Assembly (NCBI GenBank): GCA_002254385.1
Contig: NJDO01000086.1
Location: forward strand, 1 to 12,609
DNA from: Thermoplasmatales archaeon ex4484_6
GTDB lineage: Archaea > Thermoplasmatota > Penumbrarchaeia > Penumbrarchaeales > Penumbrarchaeaceae
Length of the DNA: 12,609 nt
Direction: 5' to 3'
Under the pieces are notes generated by a model. The model was not told the origin of the DNA and ran no database searches. It saw nothing but the letters and a program-made list of their open reading frames with translations. Below, piece after piece: positions 5,612-12,609 of this stretch. The position numbers were made by a program, and so were the translations under genes. The number at the start of each line of letters is the position of its first letter. Within the stretch, counting starts at the first letter, position 1.

Positions 5612-6175
5612 ATGATAGAGATACGTTTTCACGGAAGAGGCGGACAGGGAGCCGTTGTTGCGTCGCGAATAATAGCCGAGGCGGCATTTCGCGAGGGAAA
5701 GGACGTTCAGGCCTTTCCCTACTTCGGGGTGGAGAGGAGGGGAGCTCCGGTCACCGCCTTCACGAAGATAGATGACAGACACATAAGGAACAAGTCGATG
5801 ATATACGAGCCGGACCATGTCATAGTTCTCGAGGCGTCCCTCATCCAGGCGGTGGATGTCACCCAGGGACTCAAGAAGGACGGTATGGTTCTGGTCAATA
5901 CCGAAAGCGACCCGGACGAGATCAGGCGCCAGCTGGATTTCGACAATGTGGCCGTTGTGAACGCCACAAAGATAGCGCTCGACAACCAGCTCGGTTCAAA
6001 GGTCCAGCCCATCGTCAATACCGGCATAACGGGAGCCTTCGCAAGGGCCTCGGGCCTCATATCCATCGAATCGGTGGAGGCAGCCATAATGAACATCGTC
6101 CCTAGATATCCCGAGAAAAACGCCAAAGCGGCAAGGGATGCTTACGAAGCCGTGATGCTTCCGGGAGGTGGCTGA
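5612..6175 (+). CDS. porG: 2-oxoacid (pyruvate or 2-oxoisovalerate):ferredoxin oxidoreductase, gamma subunit
   Basis: This 187-residue protein belongs to the catalytic gamma domain family of pyruvate/2-oxoacid:ferredoxin oxidoreductases, which convert a 2-oxoacid plus CoA to acyl-CoA, CO2 and reduced ferredoxin. Recognition rests on the N-terminal [10 protein letters not shown] (residues 5-14) and on [16 protein letters not shown] at about 40-55, both characteristic of the subunit; GITGAFARA near residue 140 also fits. The start at 5612 was chosen because GGAGG (5601-5605) lies six bases upstream and homology begins at MIEIRFHG. In-frame ATGs at 5543 and 5585 would add residues unlike the family. 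It opens an operon with porD directly abutting (TGA then ATG). The four-subunit layout is the archaeal type. Whether the substrate is pyruvate or a branched-chain 2-oxoacid cannot be told from sequence alone. Confidence 0.92.
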
Positions 6176-6445
6176 ATGCCCCAGAACATCGACGAGATAC
6201 CTCCCACACCGATGAACACCGTCAGTTCAGAGGTGGTTAAAACCGGCGGCTGGAGAGCGTTCAAACCCGTTTGCGACGAATCACGCTGCATCAAATGCTG
6301 GATATGCTGGAAGTACTGCCCCGACGTGTCCATAGCCATCGGGGAGAACGGACCCGTGTTCGATTACGACCACTGCAAGGGGTGCGGCATATGCGCCAAC
6401 GAATGCCCCGTCAAATGCATAGAGATGATACCGGAGAACAAGTGA
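6176..6445 (+). CDS. porD: 2-oxoacid:ferredoxin oxidoreductase, delta (2x[4Fe-4S] ferredoxin) subunit
   Basis: This 89-residue ferredoxin-like subunit relays electrons from the thiamine site of the oxidoreductase to external ferredoxin. Two CxxCxxCxxxCP motifs are complete: Cys38, 41, 44 and 48 (CIKCWICWKYCP), and Cys67, 70, 73 and 77 (CKGCGICANECP). Each set shares its last Cys in the usual crossed arrangement of 2[4Fe-4S] ferredoxins. The N-terminal 35 residues (with GGWRAFKPVCDES) match the usual delta-subunit extension. The start codon immediately follows the porG stop, with GGGAGGTG overlapping the end of porG, so translation is likely coupled. porA begins 6 to 9 bases later. Confidence 0.95.
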   Translation: MPQNIDEIPPTPMNTVSSEVVKTGGWRAFKPVCDESRCIKCWICWKYCPDVSIAIGENGPVFDYDHCKGCGICANECPVKCIEMIPENK

Positions 6446-6454
6446 GGTGAGATG

Positions 6455-7657
6455 ATGGTCAAGGATATCATGACAGGAAACAAGGCGACCGCTTACGGGG
6501 CAATGCTTGCAAGGGCCCAGGTGGTGGCGGCATATCCGATAACACCGCAGACCACCATCGTGGAGAGAATAGCGGACCTCATAGCGGAGGGAAAGATGAA
6601 GGCCAAGTACATAATGGTCGAATCGGAACATTCCGCCATGGCAGCGACCATCGCCGCCTCGAACACCGGCGCCAGGGCGTTCACCGCCACATCCTCCCAC
6701 GGGCTGGCACTCATGCACGAGGTGCTCATGTGGGCGGCAGGCGCCAGAACACCCGCCGTACTCGTGAACGTCAACAGGGCCATGGCTCCGCCCTGGTCGG
6801 TCTACGCCGATCATCAGGATGCGATGGCCCAGAGGGATACAGGTGTCATGCAGTTCTGGGCGGAGAACAACCAGGAGATCCTTGATTCGGTCATAATCGC
6901 ATACAAGGTTGCCGAGAACAAGGACATACTGCTTCCCGCGATGATCAACCAGGACGCCTTCTACCTCTCGCACACATCGGAACCCGTGGACATACCGGAT
7001 CAGGAACTGGTCGACCAGTATCTTCCTCCATTCGAGACCGAGGTGAAGCTGGACGTCGACAACCCCAAGGGTTTCGGCTCTTTCATAATGCCCCCGCAGT
7101 ACATGGAGTTCAGGGGGCACATGGCAAGGTCCATGGACAAGGCAAGGGAAGTCATCAGGAAGGCGGACAGGGAATGGGAAGAGCTGACCGGCAGATCCTA
7201 CGGGGGCCTCATGGACATGTACCGCTGCGAGGATGCCGAGTTCATCCTGTTCGGTGCCGGGACCATGATGTCAACGGCCAAGGATGTTGTCGATGAGCTG
7301 CGAAAGGAGGGTCGGAAGGTCGGAATTGCAAGGCTGAGGGTGTTCAGACCCTTCCCCGTGGACGAGGTCAGATATCTGGCGGACAGGGTCCACGCCATAG
7401 GCGTTCTGGACCGGACCTACACGTTCGGCTACGGAGGACCGCTCTTCAACGAGATGAACTCCCAGATGTACAATCACGGAAAGAGACCTCCCACCAAGAA
7501 CTACATCATAGGGGTCGGGGGCAGGGATGTGAGACCCAAGCACATCCGGGGCATATTCGATGACCTGGAGAAGGTGTCGAAGGAGGGATACGGTGAGGAG
7601 GGAGAGATACACTGGTGGGGCCTGCTTGACGGGAAAACTCCCGAGGAGGAACTGTAG
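6455..7657 (+). CDS. porA: 2-oxoacid:ferredoxin oxidoreductase, alpha subunit
   Basis: The protein has about 400 residues, normal for the separate alpha subunit that carries the pyrimidine-binding half of the thiamine-diphosphate site and the transketolase C-terminal-like domain. Signature stretches: AAYPITPQTTIVE at about residues 26-38, EHSAMAATIAASNTGARAFTATSS at about 53-76 (a conserved acidic and TSS loop), and NVNRAMAPPWSVYADHQDAMAQRDTG around 100-130. The last is the family's substrate-site neighbourhood. The C-terminal half contains FGAGTMMSTAKD and LRVFRPFP, the domain III pattern. Two in-line ATGs occur at 6452 and 6455. The second was chosen because GAGGTG then lies five bases upstream, against two for the first. 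The APPW string fits POR/VOR-type enzymes; I would not decide between pyruvate and 2-oxoisovalerate. The frame is intact. Confidence 0.92.
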   Translation: MVKDIMTGNKATAYGAMLARAQVVAAYPITPQTTIVERIADLIAEGKMKAKYIMVESEHSAMAATIAASNTGARAFTATSSHGLALMHEVLMWAAGARTPAVLVNVNRAMAPPWSVYADHQDAMAQRDTGVMQFWAENNQEILDSVIIAYKVAENKDILLPAMINQDAFYLSHTSEPVDIPDQELVDQYLPPFETEVKLDVDNPKGFGSFIMPPQYMEFRGHMARSMDKAREVIRKADREWEELTGRSYGGLMDMYRCEDAEFILFGAGTMMSTAKDVVDELRKEGRKVGIARLRVFRPFPVDEVRYLADRVHAIGVLDRTYTFGYGGPLFNEMNSQMYNHGKRPPTKNYIIGVGGRDVRPKHIRGIFDDLEKVSKEGYGEEGEIHWWGLLDGKTPEEEL

Positions 7658-7669
7658 GAGGTGATGATG

Positions 7670-8501
7670 ATGGCTAAACTCACGATACCGGAAGAGGAAC
7701 TGATGAGGGCGGGGCATATGGGATGCCTCGGCTGCGGCGCGACCATGGCCATGAGATACGTGCTCAAGGCTGCAGGTCCGAGGACCATTCTCTCGATCCC
7801 GGCATGCTGCTGGGCGGTGATGCCGGGCGTTTGGCCCAATACGTGTCTGGCCGTTCCGGAGCTCTACACTCCCTTCGAGACCACGGGAGCCTCCATCTCG
7901 GGAATCAGGGCCGCACTGGACGTGCAGGGCCAGGAGGATGTGAACGTCATCGGTTTCGCGGCTTTACATCATGTACGACAACGAGGCATACATGAACACC
8001 GGAATACAGAGGTCCGGCTCCACACCCGTGGGCGCATGGACCACGACCACACCGGTGGGAAAGACCGGCGCCTGGGAGAAATCACCCAAGAAATCCGTGG
8101 CCGATATAATGATCGCTCACAGGATCCCGTACGTGGCAACGGCATCCGTTGCATATCCGGAGGACCTCATCAGAAAGGTCAACAAGGCCCTTTCCATAAA
8201 GGGGACCAAGTTCATCCAGATATACTCCCCATGCCCGACAGGCTGGAAGATGGATCCCGGCCTGACAGTGAAGATAGCAAGGGAGGCCGTATCATCAAGG
8301 GCCTTTCCGCTTTTCGAGGTGGAGGAGGGGGTCATGACGATCACGATGAAACCCAAGAAGACCCCTCTCAAGGAATACCTTCACATGCAGGGAAGGTTCA
8401 GACACATGCCCCGGGAGCTCATAGAGGAACAGGAAAAGATCCTTGACATGAAATGGGAGGAGCTTCTCTTCAGGGAAGAATGTTCGAAGAACACTCCCTG
8501 A
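7670..8501 (+). pseudogene. porB: 2-oxoacid:ferredoxin oxidoreductase, beta (thiamine-diphosphate) subunit, disrupted by an internal deletion and frame change
   Basis: Two frames together make a beta subunit. The first runs from the start to NVIGFA (residue 97, ending 7960) and includes GHMGCLGCGATMAMRY with Cys19 and Cys22 and then PACCW, three of the four [4Fe-4S] ligand positions. The second resumes at 7965 as YIMYDNEAYMNTGIQRSG and runs to the stop, with the fourth Cys region (SPCPTGW). Between them the family normally has about 24 residues beginning GDGGT; here only GCTT remains. This segment starts the thiamine-diphosphate/Mg GDG motif, so the cofactor site is lost as written. Restoring it would give about 299 residues, the normal length. 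Translation from the true start would run out of frame to about 8446. The start ATG 7670 follows GGAGGTG by six bases, in a GTGATGATGATG run. Whether this is a real lesion or an assembly gap cannot be decided here. Confidence 0.88.
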
Positions 8502-8539
8502 TACGGAACGTGTGCATCCCCGGACAGGAGAGATATTTC

Positions 8540-10444
8540 ATGCATGAACTGTTAGAGGACAGACCAGGAAAGAAGATGCTAGTGCTGGGCAACGAGGCCA
8601 TAGCAAGGGGCGCCGTTGAAGCCGGCGTTTCCGTGGCAGCCACATACCCGGGGACACCCTCCTCGGAGATCGGGAACACCCTCCACAGGATAGCCAAGGA
8701 AGCGGGAATGTACTTCGAGTTCTCCACGAACGAGAAGGTTGCGTTCGAGACCGCCGGTGCCGCCGCCGTTGCGGGAGTGCGGGCCTTCAGCTTCATGAAG
8801 CATGTGGGGCTGAACGTCGCCGCCGATGCCTTCATGACCCTTGCATATACGGGGGTAAGGGCGGGATACGTTGTCCTTACCGCGGACGATCCTTCCTGTC
8901 ACTCATCCCAGAACGAGCAGGACAACAGGTACTACGCCAAGATGAGCGGCGTTCCCATGGTGGAGCCCTCCTCACCCGAGGAGGCCAGACGGATGATGCA
9001 TTACGCCTTCGAGCTTTCGGAGAGGTTCGAGGAGCCGGTCCTCTTTCGGACCACCACCAGGATGAACCATGTCCGCGGCGTAATGGAGTTCGGAAAGATA
9101 ACACCCCCCAAGGGCAGGGTCCATTTCGAGAAGGACCCATCGAGGTTCGTCACCGTTCCCGCCAATGCCAGGAAGAGGCACCTTGCCCTCCTTGAAATAA
9201 TTCCGAAGATGAGGGACGAATCCGAGGTATCCCCCTGGAACAGGGTCGTTGTCCCGGAGAAGAAGAACACCTCCGGGGACCTGAAGCTGGGGATCATCAC
9301 ATCCGGGGTGTCCTTCAACTACGTCATGGAGGTCCTCAACAACGTCGAGCTCGACGTGACGGCGCGGGTGCTGAAGCTCGGGATGACGGCACCGCTTCCG
9401 GAGGATATGATATCCGAGTTCTGCCGGGAGAACGATCTGGTGCTCACCGTCGAGGAGGGGGAGCCCTACCTCGAGGAGGCCGCGAAGGCGCTTCTCAAGG
9501 AGAGAGGGGTCACCACGACCGTTCTCGGAAAGAGGGACGGCCACTTTCCTATACCGTTCGAGTACAATCCCGACATCGTTCTGAAGGGGATCGCTTCGGC
9601 CATCGGTTCGATGGGGAGGAAGGTAGAGCTTCCCGTTCCGGAAGAGAATGAATGGGACACATCCCTTCCGGAGCCTCCGAGGCCCCCGGTCATGTGCCCG
9701 GGCTGCCCCCACAGGGCCGCCTATTTCGCGGTGAAGAAAGCGACGAAGGGGAAGGCCGTATTCCCCACGGATATCGGGTGCTACACGCTCGGCATCATGC
9801 CCCCCCAGCTCATAGGCGACATACTTATATGCATGGGAAGCTCGGCGGGGTCGGCCGGGGGGCTTTCCAGGGTCGTTGACGAACCGGTTATAGCCTTCAT
9901 GGGCGATTCCACGTTCTTCCACACGGGAATACCCCCCCTGGTCAATGCGGTGCACAACGGTCACAACTTCGTCCTCAACATAATGGACAATGCAACGACA
10001 GCCATGACGGGGCATCAGCCCCACCCCGGCCTTCCCATTGACGGCATGGGCGACCCCGCCCCCTTCATCTCCATCGAGAAGGTCTGCAGGGGTCTCGGTG
10101 TGCAGTTCGTAAGAACGGTGAACCCCCTGGACCTGAAGGAGACCCAGAAGGTATTCGAGGAGGCGATCGCGTTCGATGGGCCCGCGGTGGTGATAACCAA
10201 ATCACCCTGCGCACTGCTGCTGGACAGGAACCTGAGAAGGGCGGGAAGGACAAGGGTCAAGTACACGGTGTATCAGGACAAGTGCACCAAATGCGATATC
10301 TGCACAAGCACCTTCGCATGTCCGGCCTTCTACAAGATCGGTGACGACCACTACATAGACCCCGAGCTGTGCCTATCCTGCGGTGTATGCGAGCAGGTGT
10401 GCCCCTTCGGTGCCATGGGTCCCATCAAACAGGAGGGTGAGTGA
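8540..10444 (+). CDS. iorA: Indolepyruvate (aryl-2-oxoacid):ferredoxin oxidoreductase, alpha subunit
   Basis: This 634-residue protein is a fusion of the pyrimidine-binding, thiamine-binding and ferredoxin parts typical of IorA. It oxidatively decarboxylates arylpyruvates such as indolepyruvate and phenylpyruvate to aryl-acetyl-CoA. Evidence in order: TYPGTPSSEIG at 35-45, CPGCPHR at 386-392, TDIGCYTLG near 412, the thiamine motif start GDS at 455-457 with NIMDN at 480-484, and a C-terminal 2x[4Fe-4S] module. The module has Cys582, 585, 588 and 594 (CTKCDICTSTFACP, with a longer last gap than in porD) and Cys611, 614, 617 and 621 (CLSCGVCEQVCP). The ATG at 8540 has GGAGA eight bases upstream. 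An in-frame ATG at 8453, inside porB, would add 29 residues with no family similarity. The gap to porB is 38 bases, the largest in the operon. Confidence 0.95.
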   Translation: MHELLEDRPGKKMLVLGNEAIARGAVEAGVSVAATYPGTPSSEIGNTLHRIAKEAGMYFEFSTNEKVAFETAGAAAVAGVRAFSFMKHVGLNVAADAFMTLAYTGVRAGYVVLTADDPSCHSSQNEQDNRYYAKMSGVPMVEPSSPEEARRMMHYAFELSERFEEPVLFRTTTRMNHVRGVMEFGKITPPKGRVHFEKDPSRFVTVPANARKRHLALLEIIPKMRDESEVSPWNRVVVPEKKNTSGDLKLGIITSGVSFNYVMEVLNNVELDVTARVLKLGMTAPLPEDMISEFCRENDLVLTVEEGEPYLEEAAKALLKERGVTTTVLGKRDGHFPIPFEYNPDIVLKGIASAIGSMGRKVELPVPEENEWDTSLPEPPRPPVMCPGCPHRAAYFAVKKATKGKAVFPTDIGCYTLGIMPPQLIGDILICMGSSAGSAGGLSRVVDEPVIAFMGDSTFFHTGIPPLVNAVHNGHNFVLNIMDNATTAMTGHQPHPGLPIDGMGDPAPFISIEKVCRGLGVQFVRTVNPLDLKETQKVFEEAIAFDGPAVVITKSPCALLLDRNLRRAGRTRVKYTVYQDKCTKCDICTSTFACPAFYKIGDDHYIDPELCLSCGVCEQVCPFGAMGPIKQEGE

Positions 10445-10445
10445 A

Positions 10446-11027
10446 ATGGTCATGCTGAACAGGGATACCTGCACCATCCAGATAGTGGGAGTCGGGGGAC
10501 AGGGCGCCTTGACGGTATCAAGGATAATCGGGGCCGCGGCCCTGAAGAAGAACGTACCAATCATAATCAGCGAGATACACGGCATGGCCCAGAGGGGCGG
10601 GGTCGTCAAGACGACCATCAGACTGGGGGACACCATTTCCCCGCTCCCGTTCAAGAGCGACATAACGTGCCTCGTAGGTTTCGAGCCCCTCGAAGTTTAC
10701 AGGGCCAGGGACGAGATATCGAAGGATACCGTCGTTGTGATCTCCACGGATCCCATACGCCCCATCTCCGTATCGTCCTGGGGAAAGGTCTACCCCGAGG
10801 TTGACGATATCATAGAGGAGGTGAAGAAGCATACGGAATGCACCTTCTCCCTCTCCGCCAGGGAAAAGGCCCAGGAAGCGGGGAACGAGAGGGTCACCAA
10901 CGTCCTCCCGTTCACGTGCGAGGAGCTGAGGGAAGCCATCGGGGAATCGGTCCCCGAAAAGAGCCTCGAAGCAAACCTTAAGGCATTTGACCTTGGTTAC
11001 GGAGAGGTCCATGACAGGAAGAAGTAA
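10446..11027 (+). CDS. iorB: Indolepyruvate:ferredoxin oxidoreductase, beta subunit
   Basis: This is a 193-residue subunit of the same gamma-domain family as porG, the partner of iorA. Key stretches are IVGVGGQGALTVSRI at about residues 13-27 (the GxGGQG loop) and EIHGMAQRGGVV near 44-55, the IorB-specific counterpart of the RRGAP element. The later VNF-type region is not obvious, but length and order fit. It starts one base after the iorA stop, with GGAGG nine bases upstream of ATG 10446; a second in-frame ATG at 10452 is possible. The 3' end overlaps the next gene by 17 bases, which suggests translational coupling of the oxidoreductase to the HgdB-like protein. The pair iorAB is complete. 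Confidence 0.93.
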   Translation: MVMLNRDTCTIQIVGVGGQGALTVSRIIGAAALKKNVPIIISEIHGMAQRGGVVKTTIRLGDTISPLPFKSDITCLVGFEPLEVYRARDEISKDTVVVISTDPIRPISVSSWGKVYPEVDDIIEEVKKHTECTFSLSAREKAQEAGNERVTNVLPFTCEELREAIGESVPEKSLEANLKAFDLGYGEVHDRKK

Positions 11028-12000
11028 AAAGATAGGAATAACCACCACCGTCCCCCTGGAACCTTTCCTTGCTGCGGATGTCATCCCCGTGGACCTGAAC
11101 AACGTTTTCGTCTCCGGAAGCGGGGCCAACGAGAAGGTCGAGGAGGCACAGGTCAGGGGATTCCCAAGGAACATATGCACATGGATCAAGGGCATATACA
11201 CGGCTTCAAGGGAGGTCGACGGCGTGGTGGGGGTGGTCCGAGGCGACTGCTCCAACACGGAATCCCTTCTTTCCACCCTGGAAAGGGAGGGGAAGAGCGT
11301 ACACCCCTTTTCATATCCGTTCGTCAGGGAGAGGGAGCTCCTCGAAGAGGAGATCTCGAATCTGTGCAGCTATCTGGGGACGACGATCGAGAAAAGCGGT
11401 GAGATGGCTCCGGAGGTGAGAAGGCTCAGGGACATGGCCCTTGAACTGGATGAGATCGCCTGGAAGGAGGGGGGGATACATGCCCGGGACGTGCATCTTG
11501 CACTTGTGTCTACCTCCGACATGAACTCGGATCCGGACGGATGGGAAAGGGATGTGAGGGCGCTGATCGACGGTCCCCGGGATCCATCGTTATCGACGGG
11601 AGGGCCGCGGCTCGGCTTCATAGGTGTTCCCCCGATAATCTCCGATCTGTTCCCGAAGCTGGAAGGGCTTGGGGCCAGTGTGGTCTTCTTCGAGGTCCAG
11701 AGGCAGTTCGCCATGCCCGAGAGGACCGGGGACTGGGTCAGGGACTACCTGGAATACACATATCCCTACGATATAGGAAGAAGGGTGAAGGATATAAGGG
11801 AACAATCGGAAAAGAGGAGAGTAGACGGCATCATCCATTATGTCCAGTCATTCTGCCACAGGCAGATAGACGATATAATCTTCAGGAAGGAACTGGGCCT
11901 GCCCGTACTGACCCTGGAGGGGAACCTTCCCGGCCCGCTGGACGAGAGAAGCCTCATCAGGCTCGAGGCGTTCCTTGACGTGCTGGAGGGAGGGCCTTGA
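11011..12000 (+). CDS. HgdB/BcrC-family protein (2-hydroxyacyl-CoA dehydratase D-component or double-cubane cluster type)
   Basis: This 329-residue protein is of the family that includes the beta subunits of 2-hydroxyglutaryl-CoA and phenyllactyl-CoA dehydratases, benzoyl-CoA reductase subunits and the double-cubane cluster proteins. Diagnostic segments: GFPRNICTWIKG (Cys56), GVVRGDCSNTESLL (Cys80), NLCSYL (Cys119), and the C-terminal YVQSFCHRQIDD (Cys282) followed by LPVLTLEGNLPGPLD. Three of these Cys (most likely 56, 80 and 282) are candidates for cluster ligands. It is shorter than the usual dehydratase subunits, and only one such subunit is seen here, where dehydratases and reductases use two. 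A partner could lie past the window. The start ATG 11011 has GGAGAGGT four bases upstream and overlaps iorB. The next gene is the cognate activase (TTG-stop overlap). Substrate is unknown; aryllactyl-CoA dehydration is possible from the iorAB context, but so is a homodimeric reductase. Confidence 0.85.
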   Translation: MTGRSKKIGITTTVPLEPFLAADVIPVDLNNVFVSGSGANEKVEEAQVRGFPRNICTWIKGIYTASREVDGVVGVVRGDCSNTESLLSTLEREGKSVHPFSYPFVRERELLEEEISNLCSYLGTTIEKSGEMAPEVRRLRDMALELDEIAWKEGGIHARDVHLALVSTSDMNSDPDGWERDVRALIDGPRDPSLSTGGPRLGFIGVPPIISDLFPKLEGLGASVVFFEVQRQFAMPERTGDWVRDYLEYTYPYDIGRRVKDIREQSEKRRVDGIIHYVQSFCHRQIDDIIFRKELGLPVLTLEGNLPGPLDERSLIRLEAFLDVLEGGP

Positions 12001-12609
12001 CCGGGGCGGAGGAGATACTGAACGTCCTCGAGGAAGGTGAGGGGAGGATCGGGCTGGATGTGGGTTCGAGGTCCGCGAAGGCGGCATTCCTCCGGGACGG
12101 AGAACGGATTCTGCTGAGATGCGATACCATGGACCTTCTGGAAGGGATCCCTTCCCTGCATGTTTCGAAGGAGCTGGAGATCGTATCCTGCGGTTACGGG
12201 AGGAAACGCGTTCCCGATGCATTCTCCATCCCGGAGATAAGGGCCCATGCCACGGGGGTGATGAAGGTCCTGGACATCGATGACTGCACGATCCTGGACA
12301 TTGGAGGGCAGGATTTCAAGGTCATAAGGATGGAGAACAGATCCATCAGGGATTTCACAATGAACGACAAATGCGCCGCGGGAACGGGCAGGTTCCTCGA
12401 GAAGATGGCATCCATGCTGTCGATGAGCCTGGAGGAGCTCGGGAAGCATGAAGGTTCCGTGAAGGTGCTGGAATCAACATGCTCGGTGTTCACCGAGACC
12501 GAACTGATCTCCCTGATGATGGAGGGGAAGGGGCGGGACGAACTCGCATCGGGGTCATCCATTCCGTATTCGAGAGGGTGAGACCATACCTCCGGAGCTT
12601 CCCCGCGGA
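11997..12609 (+). CDS. Acyl-CoA dehydratase activase (BadF/HgdC-type ATPase), frameshifted near the window end and incomplete
   Basis: This is an ATPase of the ASKHA fold that, in characterised relatives, takes an electron from ferredoxin or flavodoxin and drives it into the HgdB-type partner with ATP hydrolysis. Visible are GLDVGSRSAKA at 19-29 (phosphate-1), EIRAHATG at 80-87, DIGGQDFKVI at 101-110 (phosphate-2), and NDKCAAGTGRFLE at 123-134. STCSVFTETE at about 161-170 follows. Cys126 and Cys162 match the two cysteines that hold the [4Fe-4S] cluster at the dimer interface. The frame then stops at 12579-12581 after SGSSIPYSRG. From base 12554 the next frame reads VIHSVFERVRPYLRSFPA, which continues the family pattern, so one G seems missing in GGGG at 12551-12554. 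The start is TTG 11997, overlapping the previous stop, with GGAGGGAGGG just upstream. The C-terminus lies beyond the window. Confidence 0.88.

Noticed and set aside
7971..8501. The second porB frame as an independent gene starting at ATG 7971
   Set aside because: It begins inside the conserved core (MYDNEAYMNTG), has no ribosome-binding site, and the first half lies directly upstream, so it is the 3' part of porB.
8453..8539. Earlier in-frame start for iorA inside porB
   Set aside because: The extra 29 residues do not resemble the family, and ATG 8540 has a good ribosome-binding site.
8972..10024. Long minus-strand open frame opposite iorA
   Set aside because: No recognisable motifs, low-complexity Gly/Arg/His composition, and the plus-strand iorA is intact over the same bases.
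1..12609. CRISPR arrays, insertion sequences, integrases, rRNA or tRNA genes
   Set aside because: Looked for on both strands; no regular spacer-repeat pattern, transposase motifs or stable RNA signatures were seen.

Overview
The window looks archaeal. It carries a four-subunit 2-oxoacid:ferredoxin oxidoreductase in the gamma-delta-alpha-beta order, a two-subunit indolepyruvate-type oxidoreductase, a GPN-loop GTPase, a small ubiquitin-like protein ending in Gly-Gly, and strong GGAGG ribosome-binding sites with tightly packed genes. GC is fairly high, except in a few AT-rich spacers that hold the likely promoters. The gene mix (peptide or amino-acid fermentation, 2-hydroxyacyl-CoA dehydratase-like enzyme) would suit an anaerobic euryarchaeote. 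A Thermoplasmatota-like sediment lineage is a guess from gene content, not a demonstrated placement.

Left block, minus strand (read from about 3600 down to 1): the 3' remnant of an acyl-CoA dehydrogenase, a DUF2085 membrane protein, a SAMP/MoaD-like ubiquitin-fold protein, a GPN-loop GTPase, an unrecognised protein with a C-terminal membrane segment, and a TPR protein. The TPR frame stops in mid-repeat and an open, highly acidic frame continues to the window edge.

Middle: an AT-rich divergent spacer (about 3570-3718) with repeated TTCAT(G/A)A elements precedes a plus-strand AMP-forming acyl-CoA synthetase. A spacer of about 290 bases follows, with a GC hairpin and a perfect 12-bp dyad (5431-5470). 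It probably holds the promoter of the right-hand operon.

Right block, plus strand (5612 to the end): porG-porD-porA-porB-iorA-iorB, then an HgdB-family [Fe-S] protein and its ATP-dependent activase. Spacings run from -17 to +38 bases, so this is very likely one operon. POR/VOR and IOR oxidatively decarboxylate 2-oxoacids to acyl-CoA and reduce ferredoxin. The activase family uses reduced ferredoxin or flavodoxin plus ATP to drive an HgdB-type cluster to very low potential. The operon therefore seems to link ferredoxin-producing oxidases to an ATP-driven reductive enzyme of unknown substrate.

A caution applies to the whole window. Four loci are disrupted: the TPR gene (frame change near 350), the acyl-CoA dehydrogenase (only the last fifth remains), porB (about 68 bases missing including the thiamine-diphosphate GDG motif, with a frame change), and the activase (apparent loss of one G in a G run near 12551). 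Indel or assembly error is at least as likely as gene decay for several of these.
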